Part shown: in pieces, positions 51,701-61,100 of the stretch | How positions within the stretch are numbered: the first letter of the stretch is position 1 | How the letters are laid out: each line of letters opens with the position of its first letter | Source: Brachionus koreanus | Taxonomy: Eukaryota > Rotifera > Eurotatoria > Ploima > Brachionidae | Direction: 5' to 3' | Assembly (NCBI GenBank): GCA_016987375.1 | Contig: PJRA01000444.1 | Coordinates: 233,814 to 297,813, forward strand | Length of the DNA: 64,000 bases | Position numbers and translations under genes: made by a program | The notes under the pieces: model-generated | The model's database searches: none | What the model was told of the DNA's origin: nothing | The model's input: only the letters and a program-made list of their open reading frames with translations

Positions 51701-52614
51701 AATTTATTACCACCATTAGAATCAACACCAACATAAAAATTTATCTTGTCTGAATTGTTTACCAAATAAGATCCGAGGTCATAGGACAAATCAATTGACG
51801 TCACCGACAAATCTTGTTCCAAATCGCTTGGCTCATTGATAAATAAATCAAGAGATTGTTTGTGAATACGCATGGCAAAAAAGTTGTCTTTTGTTTTTAA
51901 TTTTGGTAGATCAACCACTAAAAAACACTCGCTTTCAATCTCTTTAAAAGGATATAAATCACTTATTAATAAACAAAAATATGTAATAAATAATTTTTTT
52001 TTAATTGTTTGTAGAGTTAGTGTGAGAATAGGTGAATTGTCATCTTGTACAAGAGTGATAAGAGTGCCATTATTCGATCCGGATTGAGTGAGCCAGAGAG
52101 TGAATGAAAAGCCCGAGTTTAAAATATCCGCATCTGGTGTTCTCGGACTGGAATAGCTAAGCTCAGGCTTTGACTTGCTGGACGACAGAGCAAACGGCTT
52201 CCAAGCTTTGTTCTTCATTGAGCACAAATTGTTTGTCTTGTCAAAGAAGAACGAATTTTTTGAAGTGCTTTTTTTGTTCAATATGTATCCGTAGTCTTTG
52301 AATATGACACATGGATTCATAGTGTCCAATTTGAGTTGGTCTAGTAGATGCAAATTTTGTATGTTGTTGCCATAAGGACATGTTTGATCACAAAAAAAAA
52401 TTCTATCCGGATTTGAGCATGATTTTTCATCTGTAAAACGATTGTCGCACAAAGTGTCTTTGTATTCTAAGCCACAGGTCGAGCCCGATGGACTTATTGA
52501 GACTGGTTTATACAAGGCTATGTTTTCAGATGGCGGATATAGCAATTCGCTTTTTTTGAGCCTTAGCAAGGCTTGAAAAATTAAGGTAAAAAAACAAAAT
52601 TTAAAACAATTCAT
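21121..52614 (-). CDS. USH2A: Usherin (USH2A) orthologue, 14 exons, 5105 aa
   Basis: A large basement-membrane and ciliary-link protein. Exons (minus): 52614-51014, 50959-50866, 48401-46901, 46853-46710, 46522-44717, 42622-41144, 39116-38220, 35534-33060, 31960-29152, 27901-26141, 26089-25905, 21796-21419, 21364-21267 and 21210-21121. Every junction is GT/AG, every phase fits, and the sum is 15318 nt. Domain order: signal peptide, LamG-like, laminin N-terminal, 10 laminin-EGF, 4 FN3, 2 laminin G, many FN3 (about 30 in all), one membrane helix (about 5026-5050) and a short tail ending in a PDZ ligand. Human usherin has the same order and about 5200 aa. In vertebrates it forms ankle links in photoreceptor and hair cells with ADGRV1 and whirlin. 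A 633-nt gap lies in intron 6, but the phase across it matches, so probably no exon is lost. Confidence 0.95.
22093..22257 (+). mobile_element. Merlin/IS1595-like transposase N-terminal relic
   Basis: A 54-aa ORF reads LVLFLMSLGILLPEKECQQC, then CSLKKRSQIKFF. A short helical lead, 'LG.L...K.C..C...', a basic block and then the break look like the N-terminal zinc ribbon of Merlin/ISXO2-type transposases. The rest of the transposase is absent. The assignment rests on pattern only. Confidence 0.4.
22468..22515. repeat. Short dispersed repeat, copy 1
   Basis: 'ttatctttgtgca' and 'ctgatgattgagtgat' here match 41068-41110 ('ttatctttgtgca', 'ctgacgattgagtgat') in another usherin intron. Possibly the end of a mobile element. 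Confidence 0.45.
22790..23060 (-). mobile_element. Mariner-type transposase relic 1
   Basis: The minus strand reads LLEFQG, then KPVYSSDLSPYDCHLFDHFL, then KELHFPNQDKVEARE and a stop. 'YS.DLSP.D..LF..LK..L' is the C-terminal catalytic block of mariner transposases, with the D of the DDE/D triad in DLSP.D. The copy is truncated and broken. Confidence 0.7.
23195..23245. repeat. Dispersed repeat, copy 2
   Basis: Matches 13940-14000 over about 45 nt ('gaattaaataaacataaagt' against 'gaattaaataaacaaaaagt'). Confidence 0.45.
23651..24616 (+). CDS. Seven-transmembrane receptor (GPCR-like), nested in usherin intron
   Basis: A 321-aa single-exon ORF from ATG 23651 to TAA 24616, on the strand opposite to usherin and wholly inside its intron 11. 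Seven hydrophobic segments are visible at about residues 25-47, 54-82, 90-122, 137-158, 184-213, 235-262 and 273-295. A Cys at the start of helix 3 (VCIF) and one in the second outer loop (QYCSF) can form the disulfide usual in class A receptors. The end of helix 3 has FLDRTKYF in place of DRY, and a clear NPxxY is missing from helix 7. The overall look is of a lineage-specific, fast-evolving rhodopsin-like receptor, possibly chemosensory. The ligand is unknown. The very high Phe/Ile/Leu/Lys content follows the AT bias. Confidence 0.75.
   Translation: MIKNIFSSDPNRHTHVFYEFISIHLELILLCISVITDLFCIFIILKCKKLLIKIDFLILISLAIWCMFLKFFLFNTFIFIGFKIKVKKIVCIFLLTLRSFVMQYQSILFYYSLFHLSFLDRTKYFIRLNCLIKKPNFFFIYLTLVSLISFIFNFAISFKFQSEIMETNVQYCSFKQEWVYGKNLKYLVVILFEALPSFLAIFVYNMSLFFLIKIILTKKRLYSISVIKHFKQLLKVILKFIFYNIVSNLNLFIIIFIILQNVFKYIDWSPQINAMYSITNYAIYVQSVILLAIHKKLKNYFFILVKKMLHNLRQFFFNLKK
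25260..25560. repeat. Dispersed repeat about 270 bp, copy 1
   Basis: Collinear with 40296-40530 over most of its length. Shared blocks include 'ctactaatgtttcatttaaa', 'agcttaaaattatcttgtaa' (one copy has 'gtctttta') and 'cagctaaaatttata'. Copy 2 has a deletion of about 20 nt in the middle. Both copies sit in usherin introns in the same orientation. Confidence 0.75.
27902..29151. other. Usherin intron 9
   Basis: AT-rich. It contains a LINE RT relic (28680-28770) and a segment at 28503-28550 that resembles 15547-15590. No gene seen. Confidence 0.5.
28680..28770 (-). mobile_element. LINE RT relic (AFDKV motif)
   Basis: The minus strand reads AIDESMAFDKVNKKFLFQKL, closely fitting the 'D.SKAFDKVN...L..KL' catalytic motif A region of LINE reverse transcriptases. 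It is very short and then broken. Confidence 0.6.
31540..31850 (-). other. Cysteine-rich insert within a usherin FN3 domain (exon 9)
   Basis: Inside an FN3 fold in exon 9 is a segment of about 100 residues with many CC pairs (KICCGDK, HKCCSNYY, EICCKSN, NACCAGL, QYCCNLE). It starts between the usual FN3 strands, whose flanks (NGYEIKYLV and IYEYKICAENS) are normal. I believe vertebrate usherin has a similar cysteine-rich insert among its FN3 repeats, which would make this an ancient feature, but I have not aligned them. Confidence 0.7.
32240..32740 (-). mobile_element. LINE 3' fragment, copy B
   Basis: The minus-strand frame (32711-32421) encodes the RT C-terminal block: LTLYKSLIRSLFDYCF, then IQNKLLKIIKYFPIETSIK, then KLETIQDRSNSLFVKF. 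Below 32345 follow a short 3'-UTR and an (AAATAAAT)-like tail at about 32240. It pairs with copy A at 6378-6690 and keeps the 14 nt missing there. It lies in usherin intron 8. Confidence 0.85.
35535..38219. other. Usherin intron 7 (2.7 kb)
   Basis: Contains the mariner relic at 37190-37965. A 62-codon frame at 36073-36261 (ending EKLKPKYYRQKF) is unrecognised. The rest is AT-rich. Confidence 0.5.
37190..37965 (+). mobile_element. Mariner-type transposase relic 2
   Basis: The plus strand, in more than one frame, reads LSQRKMARKFNCHYTYIGKI (helix-turn-helix part), then YEFIIDDESYFTLGN (first catalytic Asp), then PENAPKARPIEDF, a stop, and WNLKAKVY, then NRMCNMDPKVV. This is the order of a mariner-superfamily transposase. 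Several stops and frame changes show that it is dead. No clear terminal inverted repeats were found by eye. Confidence 0.75.
39362..39994. other. Assembly gap (633 N)
   Basis: A run of N inside usherin intron 6 (39117-41143). ORFs that cross it are artefacts. Just before it, 39291-39361 opens with ATG and a frame (SSLIRRSLALPIFLKRIIS) that runs into the gap, so a small gene or transposon could be hidden there. Confidence 0.95.
40296..40530. repeat. Dispersed repeat about 270 bp, copy 2
   Basis: Partner of 25260-25560, in the same orientation, with one internal deletion. It lies in usherin intron 6, close to the assembly gap. Confidence 0.75.
40789..40964. repeat. Long inverted repeat (fold-back/MITE-like element)
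   Basis: The left arm starts 'ctttcttgttatggtcgaaa' at about 40789 and runs to about 40875. The right arm, ending at 40964, is its near-exact complement ('cgaccataacaagaaag'). Shared inner blocks are 'aaatttatcag.tgat.caaag' and 'actttgca'. Arms of about 70-85 nt leave almost no loop. Weaker matching outside ('acaaaaattt' near 40745 and 'aaatttttgt' near 40975) suggests the full element is about 250 nt. Confidence 0.8.
41068..41112. repeat. Short dispersed repeat, copy 2
   Basis: Partner of 22468-22515; ends in 'attgagtgat' just before usherin exon 6. Confidence 0.45.
41144..46853 (-). other. Usherin exons 4-6: FN3 1-4 and the two laminin G domains
   Basis: Exon 4 opens FN3-1 (SISWSPPDYPNG). 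Exon 5 continues through FN3-4 (…DPPP) and the first laminin G domain, which ends across the exon 5/6 junction with the GCLK motif typical of laminin G ends. Exon 6 holds the second laminin G domain (ending FTGCIKQVKINGFMVDF) and the next FN3. The intron between exons 5 and 6 (42623-44716) carries the LTR-element relic listed separately. Confidence 0.85.
43480..44078 (+). mobile_element. LTR retrotransposon 3' end with envelope-like membrane tail
   Basis: An open frame without ATG (about 43500-43800) ends in a juxtamembrane region, one hydrophobic helix (about 43655-43715) and a short acidic cytoplasmic tail, as at the C terminus of an envelope-type protein. About 50 nt after its stop is a purine tract 'aaagaaggggga' (43840-43851), a good polypurine tract. 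An LTR-like stretch follows, starting TGTCATATT (about 43852) and ending ...CACAACA (about 44078), with an AATAAA near 44020. The 5' part of the element is missing. Upstream frames are broken, so it is inactive. It sits antisense in usherin intron 5. Confidence 0.6.
46901..48401 (-). other. Usherin exon 3: laminin-EGF repeats 1 (second half) to 10
   Basis: One 1501-nt exon encodes the rest of laminin-EGF 1 and nine more complete modules. Each opens with a C.C pair (CNC, CEC, CQC, CAC, CGC) and has the spacing of eight-cysteine laminin-EGF domains, with repeated GQCNC and CDRC blocks. Ten modules is the number in human usherin. The exon ends at FGCSK, just before the first FN3 domain, also as in vertebrates. 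All ten modules sit on two exons, so most vertebrate introns in this region are absent. Confidence 0.9.
48402..50865. other. Usherin intron 2 (2.5 kb)
   Basis: AT-rich. Around 49890-50345 two plus-strand open frames occur. One alternative frame has a CPICNKMFEAK zinc-finger-like stretch (49980-50040) and the other an acidic/basic helical stretch (50174-50340). They may be remains of a transposon-coded protein. I cannot name it. Confidence 0.4.
50866..52614 (-). other. Usherin exons 1-2: signal peptide, LamG-like and laminin N-terminal domains
   Basis: ATG at 52614 is followed by a hydrophobic signal (CFKFCFFTLIFQALL). A LamG-like jelly roll covers about residues 150-340. The laminin N-terminal (LamNT) domain runs from ECRCPNAYPRN (about 343) to INEFRIRG at the exon end. 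In usherin this part binds type IV collagen and fibronectin. The exon 1 donor is GTTTGA, which is non-consensus but gives the right phase. The 94-nt exon 2 carries the first half of laminin-EGF 1 (CDCNGYSASCD). Confidence 0.9.
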
Positions 52615-55368
52615 TTTTATTATTTTTATTAAAAAAAAATAAGAAACAGAAAATTGTATTTTTCAAAATTTTGTTTTTTTTCTCTGATTTTGCGTGATTG
52701 GAATTTTAATTCCCTATAATGGTCCAAATATTGATTTCCCAAAATTGTTCAATTGACAGACAAATAATCTTGTAATCTTAATCAAAGTTATATAAAACTT
52801 GTTCACTAGGCAACTGAATTGTATTATAGATTTTGTTATATTTGTAATCTCAACAGACAGAAAGAAATTTCTTTAATTTTCAGAGAAAAAGTTGCATTAT
52901 TTTAGTGTTTGTTGCTCAATAGATTTTAGAATTAAGCTTAGAAAATAAGAATCATTTCTAATCAATTTGCATGCACTGGTAGTTATTTTTCTAGATTACA
53001 GTCCAAAGACATCGATTAGTTTTAAAATTAGAAATTATTTTAATTTTAAAGATTTTGAATACTTTCAGAATTGGTGTTTGTTGTTTTATTGGTTTTAGGG
53101 TGACAATCTCTGTACATCTATATACCTAAGCTGTTTACAGTCAATTCGTGATGTGAGAAATAATTCTTTAGAATTTGGTTTATTGTTGATTTTATGTTGA
53201 TTATACAGAAATAAGCATTTTTATTAGTTATTCTGTGTACCTGTTTTGCCACTTCTTGTGTAGGATCAGAGTTGTTTAAAAGTAAATGTCAGTCTACTAA
53301 CAAATTGGCAACCAAGAATTGGTTAGCCAAAAATTAAGTTAAAATTTTTATTTGTAAATTTTAGTTTCAGCTTAAGTTTTTCAAATAAATTCTTATTTAA
53401 TAAAAAAAAAATTCATTTTAATGATTTATTGGAAAGGATTCTTCATGAATAAATTAAAAAAAGCTATAAAAAATTGTTTAATTAATTAAAAAAAAAAATT
53501 AATAAAATTAAAAAAATTAATTTTTCAGATCTCGTTAATTTTAGTTACAATAAAAAACAACTTTTAGACCAAAACCGTCTAAAAGAAAAATTAGCAGATG
53601 TGTTCGACTGGAATTAATATGAATAACTAAAAATTAAATCAATAACCGAATTTTTGGTTAACCAATATTTTGCTTACTAAAATTTTTCAAATGAATATAT
53701 CTTTTTTGATTTTTGTAGATTTAAAATTTTCTTTTAAAAATGATATTACTTTATAAAATTATTACAGTTTTTTATTGAATATTTTGGTATGCTTTAAAAC
53801 CTATACCCGTCAAGATTGAGAAAAAACAACACCGGGTGTAAATCACAAAATTTATTATAAAAAGCCAATTTTTTTTCAGCACATTTACTTTTGCTTACCC
53901 GAATTTTATTATAAAATCTTTATTTTGTAAAAAATAAATCATCATCATATTAAAATTTTAAATGAAAAAAAAATACTCCAATACACTTAAAAACACCCTT
54001 GTAATTTTCGTGATACACCTAAAAACTAACAATATTTTCTTAAAGAGCATAAAAATATATATTAGAAAATGTTGTTTTTATTATTAAAATAATACGATTT
54101 TTCTATGAAAAATTGAAAAATAACTAATAATAGATAGTTGTTTAATAGTTTATTGCAATAATGGATATAATATTATTATTCTAGAAGTATTTATTAACAA
54201 TACAGTCAATTATTCTAAAAACAATTTTTCTGTTCATTTGACTTTAAATTGTAATAGAATGGGATAGGATTTTTATTATTATTATTATTTATTGATTAAT
54301 TCTTTATTCTCCTAGATCAAAGCTAAAAAAATCTGAAATGACAGCCATTCATTTATAATTTTAATTAGTCAAAGACAAAGACAACCCAAATTATATACGA
54401 CTAGTGCAATTAGTAAATAATTATAAAATGAACTTCATTATTTAATCCGATAACTAAACCAAGTGGAATAGTGAAAGAATTATTTCAAGAGCAAAATATT
54501 ACAAGTTTATATGTAAATAATTTCAAATATTGACAAAATCAAAAATTTTAATTTACAATAAAAAATTTTATTATCAAAACAATTTTTTAAAATAACATAA
54601 TTCATGGATTTAAAATATTATTTAAACATTAATTTTGATTGCTTTAGATCTTGTGTTTGACACGAGTCTTCTAATTTGAACATTTGACATATTTTATTTT
54701 ACAAAAAAAATATATCCTTGTCAAGTTCTGAATGATAATTTTTTTTTTCGTTAGATATAATAAAAAAATTAGTTTGACATGATTCTAAATATTTTTCACT
54801 TTTATTTTATTTAAAATAAAAATTGATTCGTCTCATTTTTTTCCTTCCTTTGGTCTCTTTTGAATTCAACACCAACTTTAATCTGTTCTAAACAACATTC
54901 TGCTAAATGTTGCTCTTATATAAAATGATATATCAATTTATGAATGACTATGACTGCTTGATGTCTTAGTTACTTGCAAAATGATAAGCCATTCATTCAT
55001 TGTATTCTTTTATGTAAATTAACAATGTTAATTTTTCTATGTAATGACATAAAGCCTCAAAAATGCTAACTCACTTGGGAATTTTAAACTTCGTTCAAGC
55101 TCATATTGTTGGTCTCTAATTTTAAGAAATATTCTTTTCCATTTTTGAAGGCTTCATAAATGAATTATTTTTTCTTGAAAAGTTGACAGTTGTGGTTTGA
55201 AATAAATTTTTTAAAAAGTTAATTAAACTTTAGATTTTAAAGATGTCATCATCATATTTTTAATACTTTTACACCTAAAAAAAAATTCCAAAATGAGTTT
55301 TTGATTTGTTTTGAAAATAAGTCAATAATAATCAATTGGAAAATTCAAATAAAAAGAAAATAAAAATT
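52615..55368. other. Spacer between usherin and the sodium-channel gene
   Basis: 2.75 kb of AT-rich sequence holding the usherin 5' flank. I see no ORF, RNA gene or clear promoter motif. A stretch near 53258-53290 ('ggatcagagttgtttaaaag') weakly resembles 13527-13552 ('cgaatcagagttatttaaaa'). Confidence 0.5.
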
Positions 55369-56805
55369 TTATTCTATGCACATTCGCAAAATTAATTCAA
55401 AAAATTCGAACAAACTAAGTAGACTGATTCCCATAAATAAGCCAAGAGTTCCTCCAATGCTGCCGATTAGACCATCGATACTAATATTTTCACTCTCTGT
55501 TATTTCAGTTTGTTTCAAATGTGCATAGAAAACATTCAAAGCTAATAGACTCTCACGCAATTCATTCAAACTAACATTAGATCTATTTTTGAACAAACTT
55601 TTAACTTTGTCTGTTTTCATTAAACTGTTTGCATACGAAACAGACGGGTACTTGCTCTCTGACTTGACTATTCTATAACTGATCGATTCACACTCAAGCG
55701 GACACAATTTGTTTATTTTACTTTTATAATTTGATGCTGTAATCAAACGAAAATTCTCTAATGCACACAACTGCTCTGCTAATGTATTACACGGATTGTT
55801 GTTTTCTAAAATTAAATTTGAGATTGCATCATCACAACTACATTTTTTGTAGATCTCAGATTGAATATAAGCATAGAAACAGTCCATTTGACGGTATTCT
55901 AAATTTGAGCTTAAAACTTTTCTGTAATATTCTGAATCAAATGAATCAATTGAGTTCAAATTGTTCACACACTCACTGTATGGATACGGCTTTTGAATGT
56001 TTGATATGCGTTCAAGAACAAGATTTGTGTAGAAACCCGATGCAATGTCGTTTCCCTCTCCAATCAACGGTAACATTGGATTATCATTGATGTAGATATG
56101 GGCGCCAGTTGACAGACTTAGGCTTGTTGAATTTTCTGGTACACCGACAAATATTTCTAGCATTAGGCCATTGTATTTTCCTGTTTGATAGGATTTTTTC
56201 AAATTTGACTTTCCCGAATTAAATCGGTAGCAATTTCCGTACTGGGAGTCAAAAAACCAAGACCAGTCGTTTGTATGGCATGGCTGGGCATTGAACAAAC
56301 AGCTAATGATCATTTTATTCAACGGAACTGCTAGTTGTTTCTTAACTTGGTCGGGCAAAGATTTTAGACTGATAGATCCGAATAGTCGAATGAAGTTGTA
56401 ATTGAGAAACAAGAAAGAATCATTGTATAAGCTTGATGCATTCAATAAAACCGTTTGTTCAAAGTCTGTTAGATTGTTGGCTCTAAGGATATTTTGGATG
56501 AATTGAATGCCTGTGTCAGTCACAAACGGATTGACATTACAAACTGTTATGGTTGGAAACGGAAGGCCATCTTTTTCGACAGCTCTTATTTTAGTTACAA
56601 CATCATAGTTAAGAAAATCTGTAACATGCAATGAGATAACATAGATGCATGCTCCAATTGAAGCTAAAGACAGAATTGTCCACATAATTCGGACAAAAAG
56701 AATGCTGGTTCGAAAAATGTGCTGAAGTCCGTGAACTGTGATGCTTTGAGACCATTCTTTGAAAGCACTAGAAGCTAATGAAGTATTTTTGTTCTTTGGG
56801 TCCAT
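55369..56805 (-). CDS. DEG/ENaC-family sodium channel subunit
   Basis: An intronless ORF. I choose ATG 56805 (478 aa, MDPKNK...) because the longer frame opens with TTG. Family marks in order: HG motif in TVHGLQHIF (H25-G26, needed for gating), TM1 about 37-60, post-TM1 motif FPTITVCN (83-90), a cysteine-rich extracellular domain, then pre-TM2/TM2 with SIGGTLGLFMGISLLSLFE, where G459-I460-S461 is the G-x-S selectivity filter. These channels are trimeric, amiloride-type sodium channels of the cell surface gated by peptides, protons or mechanical force. Length is near the usual 500-600. The gating stimulus cannot be told. An AG at 56852-56853 might be a splice acceptor of an upstream exon. Confidence 0.92.
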   Translation of the reverse strand: MDPKNKNTSLASSAFKEWSQSITVHGLQHIFRTSILFVRIMWTILSLASIGACIYVISLHVTDFLNYDVVTKIRAVEKDGLPFPTITVCNVNPFVTDTGIQFIQNILRANNLTDFEQTVLLNASSLYNDSFLFLNYNFIRLFGSISLKSLPDQVKKQLAVPLNKMIISCLFNAQPCHTNDWSWFFDSQYGNCYRFNSGKSNLKKSYQTGKYNGLMLEIFVGVPENSTSLSLSTGAHIYINDNPMLPLIGEGNDIASGFYTNLVLERISNIQKPYPYSECVNNLNSIDSFDSEYYRKVLSSNLEYRQMDCFYAYIQSEIYKKCSCDDAISNLILENNNPCNTLAEQLCALENFRLITASNYKSKINKLCPLECESISYRIVKSESKYPSVSYANSLMKTDKVKSLFKNRSNVSLNELRESLLALNVFYAHLKQTEITESENISIDGLIGSIGGTLGLFMGISLLSLFEFFELILRMCIE

Positions 56806-56844
56806 CAAAGCTTCACACAACAACAACAAAAATTGTTCAAACAA

Positions 56845-57719
56845 TTTTCTATATTAATATGATTGTAAAAAAATATATAATAATTTTGTTTAGAAGCCAT
56901 AAAAAGTTACGCCTGTGACAATGTTAAAAATTCTTATAGCTTTTCTCTCATAAGTTAAAAGCAAGTTCTGTAAATGCAGCATGGTGCAACATTCAAAGTT
57001 GCACTAGTTTGTTGCACTTATAGAACTAATTATAAGCCTTCCGAAAAAAAGTTATTAAATATTTTAGCATTTTTTTTGTTCTAATTGTTTAATTTGTATC
57101 AAATTTCACAAAACCCAAAATAGCTAATTAATATTTAAAAATAAAATAATTCTTTTGTCAATATGCAAAATGTGTTCATTGCATTAGTGACATCATGGAT
57201 GTTTACAAGCAAAAATTAAAAAGAAAAATTTGACATGTGCTAAATGAATTCGAAACAAGGCATTACTAATTACTTTTGAATAAATACCTATCAAAGCTTC
57301 ATGTCAAATATGCACTGAAAAGCTCTAATTAATTAGGAAATTTTTTTTCCTTAAATCTTGATGTAAATATTAATCGAACAAATTTTTCCATAATTTTACC
57401 ATTTATTCTGATGATAAATAAAATTTGTTAATTTCTTAATACCAAAGTTTGTTAAAAAATTTGAAAATTGTTAAAAACCATGCACATTTTTTTTATGTCT
57501 TAAAATCAGTATGTCTAGTATTATCAATAATGTCTTGTGAAATGTGAAACAGTTTTTCATAGAAAAGGGAATTCGTTTATTTTTGTTTGACCCATTCATT
57601 GAATAATTAAAAATTTAATTATCATATTTAATTTTTTTTAAATGTATGACACAAACTAATATACCAAGTAAACAGTTTTTTTAATCTATCTATTTGTGAA
57701 GCTGAATCTAAAGTCAGCA
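56845..57719. other. Spacer upstream of sodium-channel gene
   Basis: AT-rich sequence with no recognisable gene or RNA. Confidence 0.5.
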
Positions 57720-58060
57720 GCTTTCAAAAGACCAAACTTAGAAAACTGCTCTTCAATATAGTTTTGTAAGTGATTTATAGACGAATCAAATCAAGATTTT
57801 ATCATTGTGAAAAATTTGTTGAATACTTCACATATATTACTTTTATCATAGTCCAATCTATCTCCATTCTTTATGCAAGTCAAAGGTGTATTAGAGTTTT
57901 TATCAGATTTCATTTTAATTAATGGAAAGTATAATTGCAAAAACTTTTTAGGATTTTTTAAAGCATTCATGGTTTTTATTATGAAAAATAGAGGATTAGC
58001 TTCTAATCGTTTATTGATTTAAACTGTTTTTTAAGATAATAATTATTTACGCACAGAATC
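57720..58060 (-). mobile_element. LINE connector-region relic
   Basis: The minus strand reads MNALKNPKKFLQLYFPLIKM, then NGDRLDYDKSNICEVFNKFF, then a stop. The 'NPKKF......NGD...D......FN.FF' pattern is the usual link between endonuclease and reverse transcriptase in LINE ORF2. It is dead and truncated. Confidence 0.8.
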
Positions 58061-58172
58061 AGGTTCTAAATAAATTTTTTTGTTAAAAAACCTGATTTAT
58101 AAAAATTTTTCTCAATGAATGAATGAACATTTTTAAACGTTTTATTAATTAAACATTATTGATTTGATGGGA

Positions 58173-61100
58173 TTAAGATTTTCTCTTCTTTTTTTTCTTT
58201 ATTTCTAATTTTTTCAATTGTCCTTTGATTTCCATTGTTTGCTCAATACACTTTTCTAGTCTATTGTTCATGTTTTTCAATTCGTAAAACAAATTGTTAA
58301 TACTATCATCGGTTCGTGTAATTAGTTTTACACTTTTGGCATTTAGCTTCTTTTTTTTCTTCTTATCCGAATATTTTTTGTACTTTCTTAAAAAATTTTT
58401 GATAACACTACATCTACTTGCCAAATTAATTGCTGTTCTGATCACATCATTGACACAGTCAGTTAATTTTTCAACCAATTCTTCTAATTTAATAAAAATA
58501 AATCCAAATTTCAGCTTTTTAAATTCTTCTATCCTTAATATGTAGTCTATTTTACTCACAGCATCATCTCTTTCGGCAGTTCTAAACAATGTTTGGACTT
58601 CATCAATTGATATGCCTGTAAAAATGTTTAAAAGCAAAATAGACATAAAGTAAATAAAAAATCCATAGATAAAAAAGTTGATAAAAGAGAATCTATTGAT
58701 ATCTTGGATACCCATGTCATCTGTTTCCAATGAGCCCATCATCATAATAATTGTCTTAAAAAATGAGAGTGAAAATGAGGAATTGAAATTTGTAATAAAA
58801 TCATTTTTATTGGAGCTGAAATTATTTGAAAGGTTTTGAAACGACAAACAAAAGGATACCAAAAATATTAATACAATGATGACAAGACCGTTTGCTTTGT
58901 TAAGTATTTTACCAATTACTCGTATATATTTACCAAAATAGAAAAATTTGTCCATTTTAAAAATTAAAACAATGTAAGATAACAAAATTGATACAGAAAA
59001 AATGATTATATTTTCTTGATTTAATTCCAAAATAATTGTTAAAAATGCAAAAATGTATGTTAAAATTTCGATAAAGTTTTTCTTTGAGAAAATATATTCA
59101 AAAAAATTTTCCAAGTCATCTTTTGAATAAATAGAATAGACGAATTGAATGATCTCAAAAGAAAAATTGATTAATAAGGAAAAAAAAGACAATATTTTTG
59201 AATAGCTATTCCATGATCCTCTTAAATTTCTATATTCTTTTATATAGATTGAATAAAATATTAGAAATAAGATATAAATAAAAATGGATGCTAGATAAAT
59301 TTTGATTGAAAGTTTTTTCCAGCATTTTTCAAGCATTTCTTTGAATACTTCATCACCAATTATTTCATCGTTATCATAGTGTCGTATTTTCTGAAAAAAG
59401 TTTATAAGATGATCATTTTTCTTGACATAAAGCTTTATTTGTTCTTTCTCTTTTCTTAAAACATTTGAGTCTTTTTTGATATCATCAATTGTATTTGATA
59501 TTCTTGTTTCATTCAAGTCCTTTTTCATTTGGTCATTGACTCTAAGCAAAAAGTTTCTAAATTAATAAAATAGTAAAATTACTAGCAGGAAATATAACTA
59601 GAAAACTAGTCTTTTATTTAAAAATCAATTGTATTGAAATCTTAGAAAAAAAACTAATATTATTATTATCAAAACATATAAGTTGTCTATTCATTTCCAA
59701 CCAGTAGGAAAATAAGAATAATTTCTTAATACATACTTTATTTCTCTATAGTAATCACTTTTCGTATTGCTATCTGGTGTGATATCAAAAAAAAAATTTA
59801 TTGAATTTGTTTCTCTGATTAGAATCAAAATCAATTTGAACCAATTATTTCTAAAAATTACTGATAAATTATTTCGAAAATTCTCTTTTAAATTTTCTAT
59901 TTTTTCACTTTCGAAATACTCTCCATTTTTCTTGGCAAAAATAAATGTTTTAAAAAAACATATAAGCATTTCTTCATTATTAAGCTCAAAACATTTTCGA
60001 TAGTCTAAATCGAAGTCGACTCTTGAAAAAAAATCGTTTGCCAAGTAATTGTTCATTGCTCCCATATCTGTTTTAATAAAATTTTTGAATAGTATTGGGT
60101 CTTTTCTCTTTAAAAGATTAAAAAAAGATTTGGGAGACAAAACTCTAAATTCAAAATTTTCACTACAATTGATAAATTTCTTTTTAAAAATATTTTTTAC
60201 CAAATATTTTAAGGTAATTATATAATTGGAAGGAATGTAATCAAACATAATAAACATGTCAAGAATACTGTACTCGAAATTGTGATAACATTTAATAATT
60301 TGCTCTAACTCTTCGTGATCATAAATGTTTAAGCAGTTTCTTGCCAAAACATAGAAAATTAATCTAAGATCCAATCTCAAATTTCTAGTAAGAATTATTT
60401 TTTTGGAATATTTACTAATTTCTTCACAAATTGAATTATCTGAGCAACTTTCAATTGACTTTAAAATAAAATTTATTTTATCATGCACTTTGTTGTCAGT
60501 TGTTTTTTTTTGTTCATCGAGAAAAAATCTTCTCAAAAAAATTTTTGCTGCATTTTCTTGGATATTAGCTTTTGATAAATCAAAATATTGAAATAAAGTC
60601 GACATGTCCAATAAATCTTCTAAGTCTAAATTATACTCAATTTTAACTTTGAACGAAAAATCTGGGGGTAAATTCATCGCGAATGTGTAGAGTGGAATAT
60701 TATTATTTGATACATTCAAACATTCAATTTGTGAAAAAATTAAACAACTTTGAAATGTGCGAACTATGTTATTACTTAAATTAATTTTGAGTCGAGGATT
60801 TGATCCACAAAGATTTTCTTTAATTACTTTGATTCTATTCTTGGAAAGATTTAATTCATTTAAATTTGAAAGATCTTTAAATGAGTTCTCAGATAGGTTT
60901 TCGATTAAATTATTTTCTAAATTCAATGATACAAGCCCGATCATTGATTTAAAATGCCTTTCACTAATTGACTTTATTTTGTTGTTAGATAAATCGAGAA
61001 AATAAAGTTTGGTCAAATTCTTAAATAAATTGCTCGGTAGATCTTCAATCAAATTATCATTCATGCATAGTTTTAAAATCTCGTTTGTTGAACTAAAAAG

